DNA of 5,992 nt from NCBI GenBank assembly GCA_016198545.1, contig JACQIJ010000109.1, positions 1 through 5,992 of the forward strand, given 5' to 3'. Positions 1 through 5,385 of the stretch are shown in pieces (the first letter of the stretch is position 1; each line of letters begins with the position of its first letter). A model generated the notes under the pieces. That model worked only from the letters and a program-made list of their open reading frames with translations, made no database searches and was not told the origin of the DNA. Both the position numbers and the translations under genes were made by a program. The DNA is from Pseudomonadota bacterium. GTDB lineage: Bacteria; Pseudomonadota; Alphaproteobacteria; Micavibrionales; Micavibrionaceae.

Positions 1-317
1 ATCAGATGGACCCGGCCAACGGACGGGAAGCCATCCGTGAATCGCTGTTGGACCAAACGGAAGGCGCGGACATTCTTATGATAAAGCCTGGTATGCCTTA
101 CCTTGATGTTCTGGCAAAACTTCGCATGCAGACCAATCTTCCTCTCGCCGTTTATCAGGTCAGCGGCGAATACGCGATGATCAAACACGCCGCGCAGGTC
201 GGCGCACTGAACGAACGCGAGGCCATAATAGAATCCATGCTGGCTTTCAAACGCGCCGGAGCTGATATAATTCTGAGTTATTTTGCGTCGGAAGTAACCA
301 GAATACTGCAGAAATAA
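1..317 (+). CDS. hemB: Porphobilinogen synthase (delta-aminolevulinate dehydratase), C-terminal third, 5' end outside window
   Basis: This enzyme condenses two 5-aminolevulinate molecules into porphobilinogen, an early cytoplasmic step of haem and other tetrapyrrole synthesis. About 104 residues of a protein usually near 325-335 are visible; the reading frame is open to the left edge. Family signatures seen, counted from the first visible Met (base 6): MDPAN at 1-5, GADILMIKPGMPYLD at 20-34, where the Lys of the MIKPG motif (residue 27) is the known Schiff-base lysine, and YQVSGEYAMI at 50-59. The closing segment FKRAGADIILSYFA (81-94) carries the conserved C-terminal Tyr. The Met at base 6 is internal (a Gln codon precedes it in frame) and is not the start. 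The gene ends in TAA at 315-317. motA follows after 118 bases on the same strand with no functional link. Identification is very secure. Confidence 0.97.
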   Translation, partial: QMDPANGREAIRESLLDQTEGADILMIKPGMPYLDVLAKLRMQTNLPLAVYQVSGEYAMIKHAAQVGALNEREAIIESMLAFKRAGADIILSYFASEVTRILQK

Positions 318-338
318 CATATTGACGGCCAAACAGCC

Positions 339-367
339 TTGATATTCCTCGCAGGAAAAGCGATAAA
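339..367 (+). promoter_or_regulatory. Possible sigma-70-type promoter for motA-motB
   Basis: TTGATA at 339-344 matches the -35 consensus in five of six bases. After a 17-base spacer, GATAAA at 362-367 matches the -10 consensus in four of six. It lies in the gap between hemB and motA and would give a leader of about 60 bases. The spacer contains a perfect inverted repeat, TTCCT-CGC-AGGAA (345-357), which could be an operator or chance. The match is only moderate, so motAB could instead be transcribed from elsewhere. Confidence 0.28.
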
Positions 368-381
368 TAAGGGGCACGATT

Positions 382-404
382 TTCGCCTTTCCGGGCGAAG
401 TTTT
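382..404 (+). terminator. Small hairpin with short T-run, possible hemB terminator or motA leader structure
   Basis: TTCGCC (382-387) and GGCGAA (394-399) are perfect reverse complements around the loop TTTCCG, and four T residues follow at 401-404. This resembles a weak Rho-independent terminator after hemB. The stem is only six base pairs and the T-run is short. If the promoter-like pair at 339-367 is used, the hairpin would instead sit at the very start of the motA transcript. Confidence 0.35.
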
Positions 405-435
405 CACGACTCAGGGTAATAGCGAGTTCGCATCC

Positions 436-1302
436 ATGAAGCTTCTCGGACTGCTCATTGTCATCGGCGGCGTTTTCGCGGGCTACCTGCTGGGCGGCGG
501 CCACATGGCTCCCATCCTTCACGCGGCCCCGCACGAGATGATGACAATCGGCGGTGCAGCCATCGGCGCCTTCCTTGTTGCCAATACCCCGCACGTCATA
601 AAAGACACCGTTAAGAACCTGAACTGCCTCATCAAGCCGGAGGCGCATAACAAGGAATCTTATATCGAGCTCCTGAGCGTCCTGTTCAGCCTGTTCAAGC
701 TGGCGCGGACAAAGGGATGGCTCGCGCTGGAATCTCACATTGAACAGCCGGATGAAAGCGAGTTGTTCAAGCAGTTCCCCGGCTTCCACCATAATCACCA
801 TGCGCTTCTGTTCCTGTGCGATTACCTGCGCATCATTTCGTTGGGCAAGGAAAACCCCCATGAGATTGAAGCGCTTATGGACGAGGAAATAGAAACTATC
901 CGCCACGAAAAAATGCACCCCTCTCATGCCGTGCAAACGATGGCGGACGGCATTCCCGCGCTCGGCATCGTCGCAGCCGTTCTGGGCGTCATCAAGACGA
1001 TGGGTTCCATCACGGAGCCGCCGGAGGTACTGGGAAAAATGATCGGCGGCGCGCTGGTCGGCACATTTCTGGGCGTATTCCTGGCCTATGGTTTTGTCGG
1101 CCCTATTGCGGGCGCGTTGGGAGCAAAGGGCGAATCGGAAATCATGTATTACCGCTGCATCAAGGTTGCCGTAGTTTCATTCCTGAACGGTTCCGCGCCG
1201 CAGGTCGCCGTGGAATTTGCGCGGAAATTCCTGCCGCATAACGTACAGCCTACATTTATGGAACTGGAAGAAAAATTGAACGAACTTCCTGCGCCGGGAT
1301 AG
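436..1302 (+). CDS. motA: Flagellar motor stator protein MotA
   Basis: MotA forms, with MotB, the inner-membrane proton channel whose cytoplasmic loop pushes on FliG of the flagellar rotor. At 288 residues the length is normal (E. coli MotA is 295). Hydrophobic helices are visible at about 1-20, 33-52, 169-190 and 201-222, giving the family's four-helix layout with a large cytoplasmic loop between helices 2 and 3. Charged loop residues known to contact FliG are present as Arg91 and Glu99 (in ARTKGWLALE). The two prolines needed for torque generation are present as Pro174 (in DGIPALGIVAAVLGV) and Pro223 (in GFVGPIAG). The start ATG gives the expected N-terminus (MKLLGLLIVIGG), although no good Shine-Dalgarno site precedes it. 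motB starts six bases after the stop, so the two are certainly co-transcribed and perhaps translationally linked. Confidence 0.97.
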   Translation: MKLLGLLIVIGGVFAGYLLGGGHMAPILHAAPHEMMTIGGAAIGAFLVANTPHVIKDTVKNLNCLIKPEAHNKESYIELLSVLFSLFKLARTKGWLALESHIEQPDESELFKQFPGFHHNHHALLFLCDYLRIISLGKENPHEIEALMDEEIETIRHEKMHPSHAVQTMADGIPALGIVAAVLGVIKTMGSITEPPEVLGKMIGGALVGTFLGVFLAYGFVGPIAGALGAKGESEIMYYRCIKVAVVSFLNGSAPQVAVEFARKFLPHNVQPTFMELEEKLNELPAPG

Positions 1303-1308
1303 CGCGTC

Positions 1309-2316
1309 ATGGCAAAAACCACGAAGCAGGATGAAGTCCGGCCTATCATCGTCAAAAAAATAAAGAAATCCGGCGGCGGCCATCATGGCGGTGCATGGAA
1401 GGTTGCCTACGCCGATTTCGTGACGGCGATGATGGCGTTCTTCCTGCTGCTGTGGCTCCTGAACGTCTCCACGGACGATGCGCTGGAAACCATATCCAAC
1501 TATTTTGACCCATCCCACCCGAAGATATCGACCACAACCAGCGGCGCGGGCGGAATCATGGGGGGCGTTTCCGTTGCCCAAGAAGGCGCGATGACGACGA
1601 ACGTGCAACCCCTTGCGCAGCAGCAGCCGACCGGCCTGCCCAGGCAACAGAACCAGCAAAGCCAGCAATCGGAATCGAACGACGTCAAAAAACTGGAGGA
1701 GCATCTGCGCAAGCAGGAAGAGGAAGGTTTCAAGAAAGCCAAGGCGGAGCTTGAGAAAGCAATGCAGGAAAGCGAGGAGATGAAAGAGCTCGCCAAAAAT
1801 CTGATGGTCGATATAACGCCGGAAGGCCTGCGAATACAGCTTGTCGACCAGGAAGGAAAACCGATGTTTCCGCTGGGCAGCGCGGAAATGTTCGATTATA
1901 CGAAAAAACTGGTTGCACTGGTTGCGCGCGTCGTCAACGACATGCCCAACGATATTTCCATCCGCGGCCACACGGACAGCCATCAATACGCCGTTGGCGC
2001 GCGCTATACGAACTGGGAACTTTCATCCGACCGCTCGAATTCCAGCCGCCGCGAATTGCTGAAGGCTGGCGTGAAAGCAGAGCGCGTAGCCAATGTCATG
2101 GGACGGGCGGACAGAGAGCCTCTTGTCCCGGAAAATCCGACGGACGAGCGTAACCGCCGCGTTTCAATCATATTGCTGAATGAAACCCTCCAACATGCGC
2201 ACGAGCGCGGGGCATTCGGCAAGGTGTCCGAGGAAGTCGAAAAGGAAATCGAGGAAAGATCCCCTCTGCCTGAAACCGGCTACCAGAAAACGCCGGGCGC
2301 GATCTATTTCCCGTAG
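1309..2316 (+). CDS. motB: Flagellar motor stator protein MotB (OmpA-like peptidoglycan-binding)
   Basis: MotB is the peptidoglycan-anchored partner of MotA and carries the proton-binding aspartate of the stator channel. The 335-residue product has a basic cytoplasmic N-terminus (1-28, with a GGGHHGGAWKVAYADF motif), then one membrane helix at about 33-52. Asp36, in YADFVTAMMAF, is the equivalent of E. coli Asp32. A glutamine-rich linker follows (103-120, PLAQQQ to NQQSQQ), then a charged helix that probably forms a coiled coil (about 123-165). The OmpA/MotB peptidoglycan-binding domain spans about 170-290, with IRGHTDSHQY (218-227), NWELSSDRSN (235-244) and NPTDERNRRVSIILL (276-290). About 45 residues extend beyond that domain. 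The retained Asp and full domain set indicate a working proton-type stator. The gene is cotranscribed with motA. Confidence 0.97.
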   Translation: MAKTTKQDEVRPIIVKKIKKSGGGHHGGAWKVAYADFVTAMMAFFLLLWLLNVSTDDALETISNYFDPSHPKISTTTSGAGGIMGGVSVAQEGAMTTNVQPLAQQQPTGLPRQQNQQSQQSESNDVKKLEEHLRKQEEEGFKKAKAELEKAMQESEEMKELAKNLMVDITPEGLRIQLVDQEGKPMFPLGSAEMFDYTKKLVALVARVVNDMPNDISIRGHTDSHQYAVGARYTNWELSSDRSNSSRRELLKAGVKAERVANVMGRADREPLVPENPTDERNRRVSIILLNETLQHAHERGAFGKVSEEVEKEIEERSPLPETGYQKTPGAIYFP

Positions 2317-2334
2317 ATATCGTCAGCGCGCCGG
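2293..2334. other. Imperfect inverted repeat spanning the convergent motB / small-gene ends
   Basis: The inner arms ATCTA (2302-2306) and TAGAT (2314-2318) pair around the loop TTTCCCG. The outer arms CCGGGCGCG (2293-2301) and CGCGCCGG (2327-2334) pair with one bulged G. The structure covers both the motB stop codon and the stop codon of the opposing small gene. It could slow or end transcription in both directions, but there is no T-run on either strand, so a classic intrinsic terminator is not shown. Confidence 0.3.
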
Positions 2335-2496
2335 AACCGGCAACCATACCGTCGGCGCAGCGGCAGTTTCAAACAGGTCATGTTGCAATTCACCGGGACC
2401 GGGTCCTGCGACGGTGGAATAAATAGAAACCAGCAAAGCTGCACCTACCGTACCCAAAGCGATCATTTCGCCGTAGCTCAATACATGTTTTTCCAC
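2323..2496 (-). CDS. Putative 57-residue single-pass membrane peptide, unknown function
   Basis: I do not recognise this gene. I chose the GTG at 2496-2494 as start because GGAGG lies eight bases upstream of it (2509-2505). An in-frame ATG at 2518-2520 would add eight residues (65 in all) but has no ribosome-binding site. The product begins with a short polar stretch (MEKHVLSYGEM). A hydrophobic segment follows at about 11-30 (IALGTVGAALLVSIYSTVAG), long enough to cross the membrane once. A short tail follows, rich in Pro, Gly and Ala. The gene is convergent with motB, with only six bases between stop codons, and divergent from purK, with an AT-rich gap upstream. The good ribosome site and membrane-protein-like composition argue that it is real. 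Nothing shows its role, and chance is possible at this length. Confidence 0.5.
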   Translation of the reverse strand: MEKHVLSYGEMIALGTVGAALLVSIYSTVAGPGPGELQHDLFETAAAPTVWLPVPAR

Positions 2497-2504
2497 TGAA
2501 TTCC

Positions 2505-2509
2505 CCTCC
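2505..2509 (-). promoter_or_regulatory. Shine-Dalgarno site deciding the GTG start of the small membrane-peptide gene
   Basis: On the minus strand GGAGG (within GGGAGGGG) is followed by eight bases and then GTG at 2496-2494. This is a near-ideal spacing and stronger than the ribosome sites of the neighbouring plus-strand genes. It would lie inside the coding region if the upstream ATG (2520) were used, which favours the GTG start. Confidence 0.5.
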
Positions 2510-2583
2510 CTGTTCCTCATGCTAGCCGGATTCCGTATGTCGTAAAAGATTTTCCTGCTCGTTCGATATGCACGTATCCTCTC

Positions 2584-2611
2584 TTCAAAACTTACCGCAC
2601 AGGTATATTAT
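2584..2611 (+). promoter_or_regulatory. Possible sigma-70-type promoter for purK
   Basis: TTCAAA (2584-2589, four of six bases of the -35 consensus) is followed after 16 bases by TATTAT (2606-2611, five of six of the -10 consensus). An overlapping TATATT at 2604-2609 is an alternative -10 element. They sit in the strikingly AT-rich stretch 2600-2640 that precedes purK, where a promoter is expected. Because this stretch is low-complexity AT, matches to the -10 element arise easily, so the exact bases are uncertain. I see no recognisable purine-repressor operator or riboswitch here. Confidence 0.3.
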
Positions 2612-2680
2612 ATTAATATTTACATATTTTCAAGCAAAAAACCCTTCGCGCCCAGCTCTCCCGCAGGGTAAAAGGATTTC

Positions 2681-3841
2681 ATGAAGCAAGATAGCAAAAC
2701 TCTTGGCATTCTCGGCGGCGGGCAACTGGGCCGGATGAGCGCGCTTGCCGCTGCACGGCTGGGCATCCTTGTCCATATCTACAGCCCGGAAGCGGATTGC
2801 CCCGCCGGGCAGGTCGCGGCCCGGACATTCACGTCCGCCTATGACGATAAAAAGGCCTTAAAAGCCTTTGCCGAAAGCGTCGACGCCGTAACTTGCGAAT
2901 TTGAAAACATTCCCGTGGAGACGATCCGTTTCATTCAAAAAACAAAGCCGGTCTATCCCGACGACCGGCTTCTTGAAACGGCGCAGGATCGTATCAGGGA
3001 AAAGAAGTTCCTGAACGATATCGGCATCCCCACGACGCGCTGGACCGTCGTACGAAGCGCGGCCGACGTGGATAAATTCGTCAGCGGGACAGGAAACAGG
3101 GAATACATCCTGAAAACCGCGCGTTTTGGCTACGACGGCAAGGGACAGACATCGGGCAGAGCCGACCACGACGATTCAAAGGCTAAAATAAAATCATTAA
3201 ACTCCGACAGCATTATTATTGAAGAACCTGTTGATTTTTCATGTGAAATTTCTGTCATAGTAGCGCGCGACAAGCTGAGCCAGACGGCCATTTACGGCCC
3301 GATGCTGAATGAACATAACAACCATATTCTAGCCAAAACCATTGTCCCTGCCCCTATCCCCAACCACATGGCGGAAAAGGCGCAGGATATGGCCCGGCTG
3401 CTGGCCGACGCCGTGGATCTTGTCGGCGTTCTGACCCTGGAGATGTTCATCACGAGGGACGGACGGATCCTCGCCAATGAAATCGCGCCGCGCGCCCATA
3501 ATTCCGGCCACTGGACCATCGACGCCTGCGCCGTCAGCCAGTTCGAGCAGCACGTCCGCACGGTTTGCGGCATGCCCGTCGGCCTGCCTGCCCGACACTC
3601 GGACGCGGTGATGATAAACATTATCGGGGATGACGTAAAAAAGTTAGCCCCCTACTATGAAATGAAACATGCCTGTGTGCATCTATACGGCAAACGCGAG
3701 GTCCGCGCGGGACGAAAAATGGGGCATGTGACAATACTGAAACCGATTGATGAAAACGAAAAACGACATATTGATGCTGATGCGGAACTCCGCCTGGCAC
3801 ATGGAAGCCCTGAGGGCCGTGGCCGCGCTCAATCTTCCTGA
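2681..3841 (+). CDS. purK: N5-carboxyaminoimidazole ribonucleotide synthase PurK, with an unusual C-terminal extension
   Basis: PurK uses ATP and bicarbonate to carboxylate aminoimidazole ribonucleotide (AIR) in de novo purine synthesis; its product goes to PurE. The ATP-grasp layout is clear: N-terminal nucleotide-type fold with ILGGGQLGRM (10-19), CEFENIP (72-78), AQDRIREKKFLNDIGIPT (101-118), the ATP-binding segment KTARFGYDGKGQ (145-156), and EISVIVAR (189-196). The metal-binding glutamates are Glu254 (LTLEMF) and Glu267 (NEIAPR), followed by NSGHWTIDA (274-282). The family's usual C-terminal signature YGKREVRAGRKMGHVT ends at 351, where PurK proteins normally stop within a few residues. 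Here the frame runs on for about 31 codons (356-386) across the start of the next gene, with no sign of conservation. The motif EIAPRAHNSGH has Ala where Pro is common. An AAAAGGA motif precedes the ATG closely. purE is not adjacent. Confidence 0.95.
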   Translation: MKQDSKTLGILGGGQLGRMSALAAARLGILVHIYSPEADCPAGQVAARTFTSAYDDKKALKAFAESVDAVTCEFENIPVETIRFIQKTKPVYPDDRLLETAQDRIREKKFLNDIGIPTTRWTVVRSAADVDKFVSGTGNREYILKTARFGYDGKGQTSGRADHDDSKAKIKSLNSDSIIIEEPVDFSCEISVIVARDKLSQTAIYGPMLNEHNNHILAKTIVPAPIPNHMAEKAQDMARLLADAVDLVGVLTLEMFITRDGRILANEIAPRAHNSGHWTIDACAVSQFEQHVRTVCGMPVGLPARHSDAVMINIIGDDVKKLAPYYEMKHACVHLYGKREVRAGRKMGHVTILKPIDENEKRHIDADAELRLAHGSPEGRGRAQSS

Positions 3842-4307
3842 CGGCTGGATTGCTGCCGGATTCGTGCGGAATCTCGTATGGGATTCGCTTCATGCCTATC
3901 CGTCCATGACACCGCTCAACGATGTCGATGTGATTTACTACGACGCCGCAAACATCGATAAAGCCGCTGAAAAGCTGTACGAGGAGAAATTGCGCGCAAA
4001 CCTGCCGGAAATTCCGTGGTCGGTGAAAAACCAGGCGCGCATGCATATCAAGAACGGCGATCCCCCCTACTCTTCGATCGAGGAAGCCTTGATGAACTGG
4101 TGCGAAACACCCACCGCCGTTGGCGCGCGCATAGATACGGAAGGAAAAATTGAACTGATTGCCCCGCTGGGAATCGCGGATCTGGTGGATGGCGTCTGCC
4201 GACCAACGCCGCTGACTCTTGGAAAACCAGAAAAAATAAACGAATACCGCGAACGCGTAAAAAGCAAAAGATGGGCGGAAACATGGCCGCTGCTGAAAAT
4301 TTCATAG
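3750..4307 (+). CDS. Nucleotidyltransferase-like protein, NTP_transf_6 (PF06042, formerly DUF925) type
   Basis: This 185-residue cytoplasmic protein matches, from memory of the family, the small bacterial nucleotidyltransferase-like group PF06042, whose substrate is unknown to me. Signatures in order: LPDGWIAAGFVRNLVWDSLH (29-48, the glycine-containing fold entry), TPLNDVDVIYYD (54-65, with the acidic pair Asp58/Asp60 expected to hold metal), WSVKNQARMHIKNGDPPY (90-107), ETPTAVGARID (119-129), and LIAPLGIADLVDGVCRPTP (136-154). All conserved blocks are intact. The first 92 bases overlap the purK reading frame in another frame. The ATG at 3750 lies in TTGATGA, so a TTG at 3747 is an alternative start; internal ATGs at 3774 and 3780 are also possible. 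No clear ribosome site precedes any of them, which fits coupling to purK translation. It is convergent with the minus-strand genes to the right. Confidence 0.9.
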   Translation: MKTKNDILMLMRNSAWHMEALRAVAALNLPDGWIAAGFVRNLVWDSLHAYPSMTPLNDVDVIYYDAANIDKAAEKLYEEKLRANLPEIPWSVKNQARMHIKNGDPPYSSIEEALMNWCETPTAVGARIDTEGKIELIAPLGIADLVDGVCRPTPLTLGKPEKINEYRERVKSKRWAETWPLLKIS

Positions 4308-4344
4308 CCAAGCCGGCAATTATTGACAGTATCACCGGAGGAGG

Positions 4345-4617
4345 CTATTTTTCTCCATTCCATTTCATATGCGCATTGACATCATAGCCAAAATCGGCGG
4401 CCATCAGAACGTCGCGGTAATCGACATACAATTCCTTCACTGCCGCACGCAACCGACCAATATCTCCCCGGCTGATTTTTAGCACGGCGCAATGAATGCG
4501 CTCGCCGTAATCATGGCATTCGTCTTCGAGAATCCGGATAACCTCGGGTGCTTCACCGGGACTGAACAGTTTCGCCGCGCATTGATGAACATGATCGGTG
4601 ATTTCAACTTTCGGCAC
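4345..4617 (-). CDS. Hypothetical protein, 90 residues, second gene of a two-gene operon
   Basis: I do not recognise a named family. I chose the GTG at 4617-4615 as start: it lies four bases after the upstream gene's TAA and has GGAAG eight bases ahead (4630-4626). The alternative ATG at 4692 would add 25 residues that merely overlap the upstream gene in another frame. The product is probably soluble and mostly helical, with no membrane segment or signal peptide and three cysteines (13, 34, 43). The central part, ERIHCAVLKISRGDIGRLRAAV (39-60), continues into KELYVDYRDVLMAADFGYDV (61-80). It faintly recalls short uncharacterised alphaproteobacterial proteins with a VLKLAxGDxxxLR...DYRDVLAxAE pattern; that is recollection, not a search. 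Tight spacing to the 213-codon gene implies cotranscription and perhaps a shared job. Confidence 0.75.
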   Translation of the reverse strand: MPKVEITDHVHQCAAKLFSPGEAPEVIRILEDECHDYGERIHCAVLKISRGDIGRLRAAVKELYVDYRDVLMAADFGYDVNAHMKWNGEK

Positions 4618-4621
4618 TGTC

Positions 4622-5263
4622 TTATCTTCCGCCGAACTCAAAGGACGGAGGCATCTCCGGCCCCGAGTTGGGCGGCATTTTGAATCCGTCAAAAAAGTTT
4701 CCGTTCCTTAAAGTAACGGCCCCCACTATATCCGGCACAAAAGAATTGTTTATCGATGTTGCCAGCAGATTAAAAAACGGCTCGTTGGCATCAAGCAGGG
4801 AGGATAGTTTTTCTTTTAGAAAGAGAGACCCCAGTTGCATCGTTTTTTCATGGGTCTTCTTCATAAATTCTTCATCGGCAAAAATATCCGTTTCCGCGGT
4901 TACAGATCCTTTTACTTCCATAGCGTCATAGTAATCGAGAATCCTGAACCCTGTCTGGCCTGCAATTGCGCTCGATCCCCGGGCATGAATATTGAAGGCT
5001 ACAACAGGGTTTTCTTTGCTTCCCGCCCTGGTAACGACCAGTACATAATCTCCACCCGGCGCGTTATTAACGGACGCCTTTTCAAAATCAAGGCGGTAGC
5101 GATAGGGATCTATGCCCATACTGGCATAATCCTCTTTTGGAATCGCAAGCATCAACGCCGAAATACCGCCCGGCAACATTAATACTATCGATTCCGCGCT
5201 CGCGGTTGGGGGAACTTTGATCTTATTTTTATCAAAGATGATTTCCTTGATTACAGCCAGCAT
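4622..5263 (-). CDS. Hypothetical protein, 213 residues, first gene of a two-gene operon
   Basis: I do not recognise this protein and assign no function. The ATG start is well supported: GAGGA lies eight bases upstream (5276-5272), and a near-consensus promoter precedes that. There is no clear signal peptide or transmembrane helix, so it is probably cytoplasmic. The N-terminal half alternates short hydrophobic strands (for example SIVLMLPGGISALMLAIP, 25-42, and GDYVLVVTRAG, 71-81), suggesting a beta-rich domain. The middle (about 128-172) looks helical. The last 18 residues (196-213) are rich in Pro, Gly and Ser and probably disordered. The protein contains no cysteine and no tryptophan. The DNA is visibly less GC-rich than the adjacent ruvB, which could reflect later acquisition or only weak selection. 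The following 90-codon gene begins four bases after its stop. Confidence 0.82.
   Translation of the reverse strand: MLAVIKEIIFDKNKIKVPPTASAESIVLMLPGGISALMLAIPKEDYASMGIDPYRYRLDFEKASVNNAPGGDYVLVVTRAGSKENPVVAFNIHARGSSAIAGQTGFRILDYYDAMEVKGSVTAETDIFADEEFMKKTHEKTMQLGSLFLKEKLSSLLDANEPFFNLLATSINNSFVPDIVGAVTLRNGNFFDGFKMPPNSGPEMPPSFEFGGR
4626..4630 (-). promoter_or_regulatory. Shine-Dalgarno-like site deciding the GTG start at 4617
   Basis: GGAAG on the minus strand ends eight bases before the GTG at 4617-4615. It is embedded in the last codons of the upstream 213-codon gene, whose TAA (4624-4622) lies between the site and the start. This arrangement is typical of stop-start translational coupling. 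Confidence 0.5.
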
Positions 5264-5301
5264 GGGTTTTTTCCTCGGATCTCTGAATTGCTCAGGAGCA
5301 T

Positions 5302-5330
5302 ATTGTAATAACGCTTGTTTAATATGTCAA
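5302..5330 (-). promoter_or_regulatory. Strong sigma-70-type promoter for the two-gene hypothetical operon
   Basis: On the minus strand a perfect TTGACA (5330-5325) is followed by a 17-base spacer and TACAAT (5307-5302, five of six bases of the -10 consensus). Transcription would begin near 5295, giving a leader of about 30 bases before the ATG at 5263. The flanks are AT-rich. This is the best promoter match in the window, and it separates the operon from ruvB upstream. Confidence 0.7.
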
Positions 5331-5355
5331 TATTTATCGGGATACAAAAGGTCAG

Positions 5356-5367
5356 TGTTTACAAACA
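5356..5367. repeat. Short inverted repeat upstream of the minus-strand promoter
   Basis: TGTTT and AAACA are exact reverse complements separated by two bases (TGTTT-AC-AAACA). The repeat centre lies about 30 bases upstream of the -35 element at 5330-5325, a position where an activator could bind. The site is short and AT-rich, so it may be chance. Confidence 0.2.
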
Positions 5368-5385
5368 AATAAGAGGGCAGAAATT

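Noticed and set aside
247..936. Long minus-strand open frame (229 codons) opposite hemB and motA
   Set aside because: It lies opposite two clearly identified genes, and its translation has no recognisable family features; it is a mirror of motA codon use.
1621..1680. CAG/CAA-rich stretch as a possible microsatellite or phase-variable repeat
   Set aside because: It encodes the Gln-rich MotB linker with mixed codons and interruptions; there is no perfect tandem array.
1177..1986. Long minus-strand open frame (269 codons) opposite motA and motB
   Set aside because: It is fully antisense to motAB with a composition full of Arg, Phe, Leu and His, typical of a shadow frame in GC-rich DNA.
3621..4046. 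Minus-strand open frame of 141 codons opposite the purK end and nucleotidyltransferase start
   Set aside because: Both genes on the plus strand are well supported by family motifs in this stretch; the antisense translation shows none.
4308..4344. Terminator between the convergent nucleotidyltransferase and 90-codon genes
   Set aside because: Only a four-base GGAG/CTCC pairing near the T-run is visible, too weak to call.
4618..4692. Upstream ATG (4692) extension of the 90-codon gene
   Set aside because: The extra 25 residues overlap the 213-codon gene in another frame and are Arg/Cys-rich with no ribosome site; the GTG at 4617 has one.
4835..5182. Plus-strand open frame of 115 codons opposite the 213-codon hypothetical gene
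   Set aside because: The minus-strand gene has promoter, ribosome site and operon context; the plus-strand frame has none, and its translation looks random.
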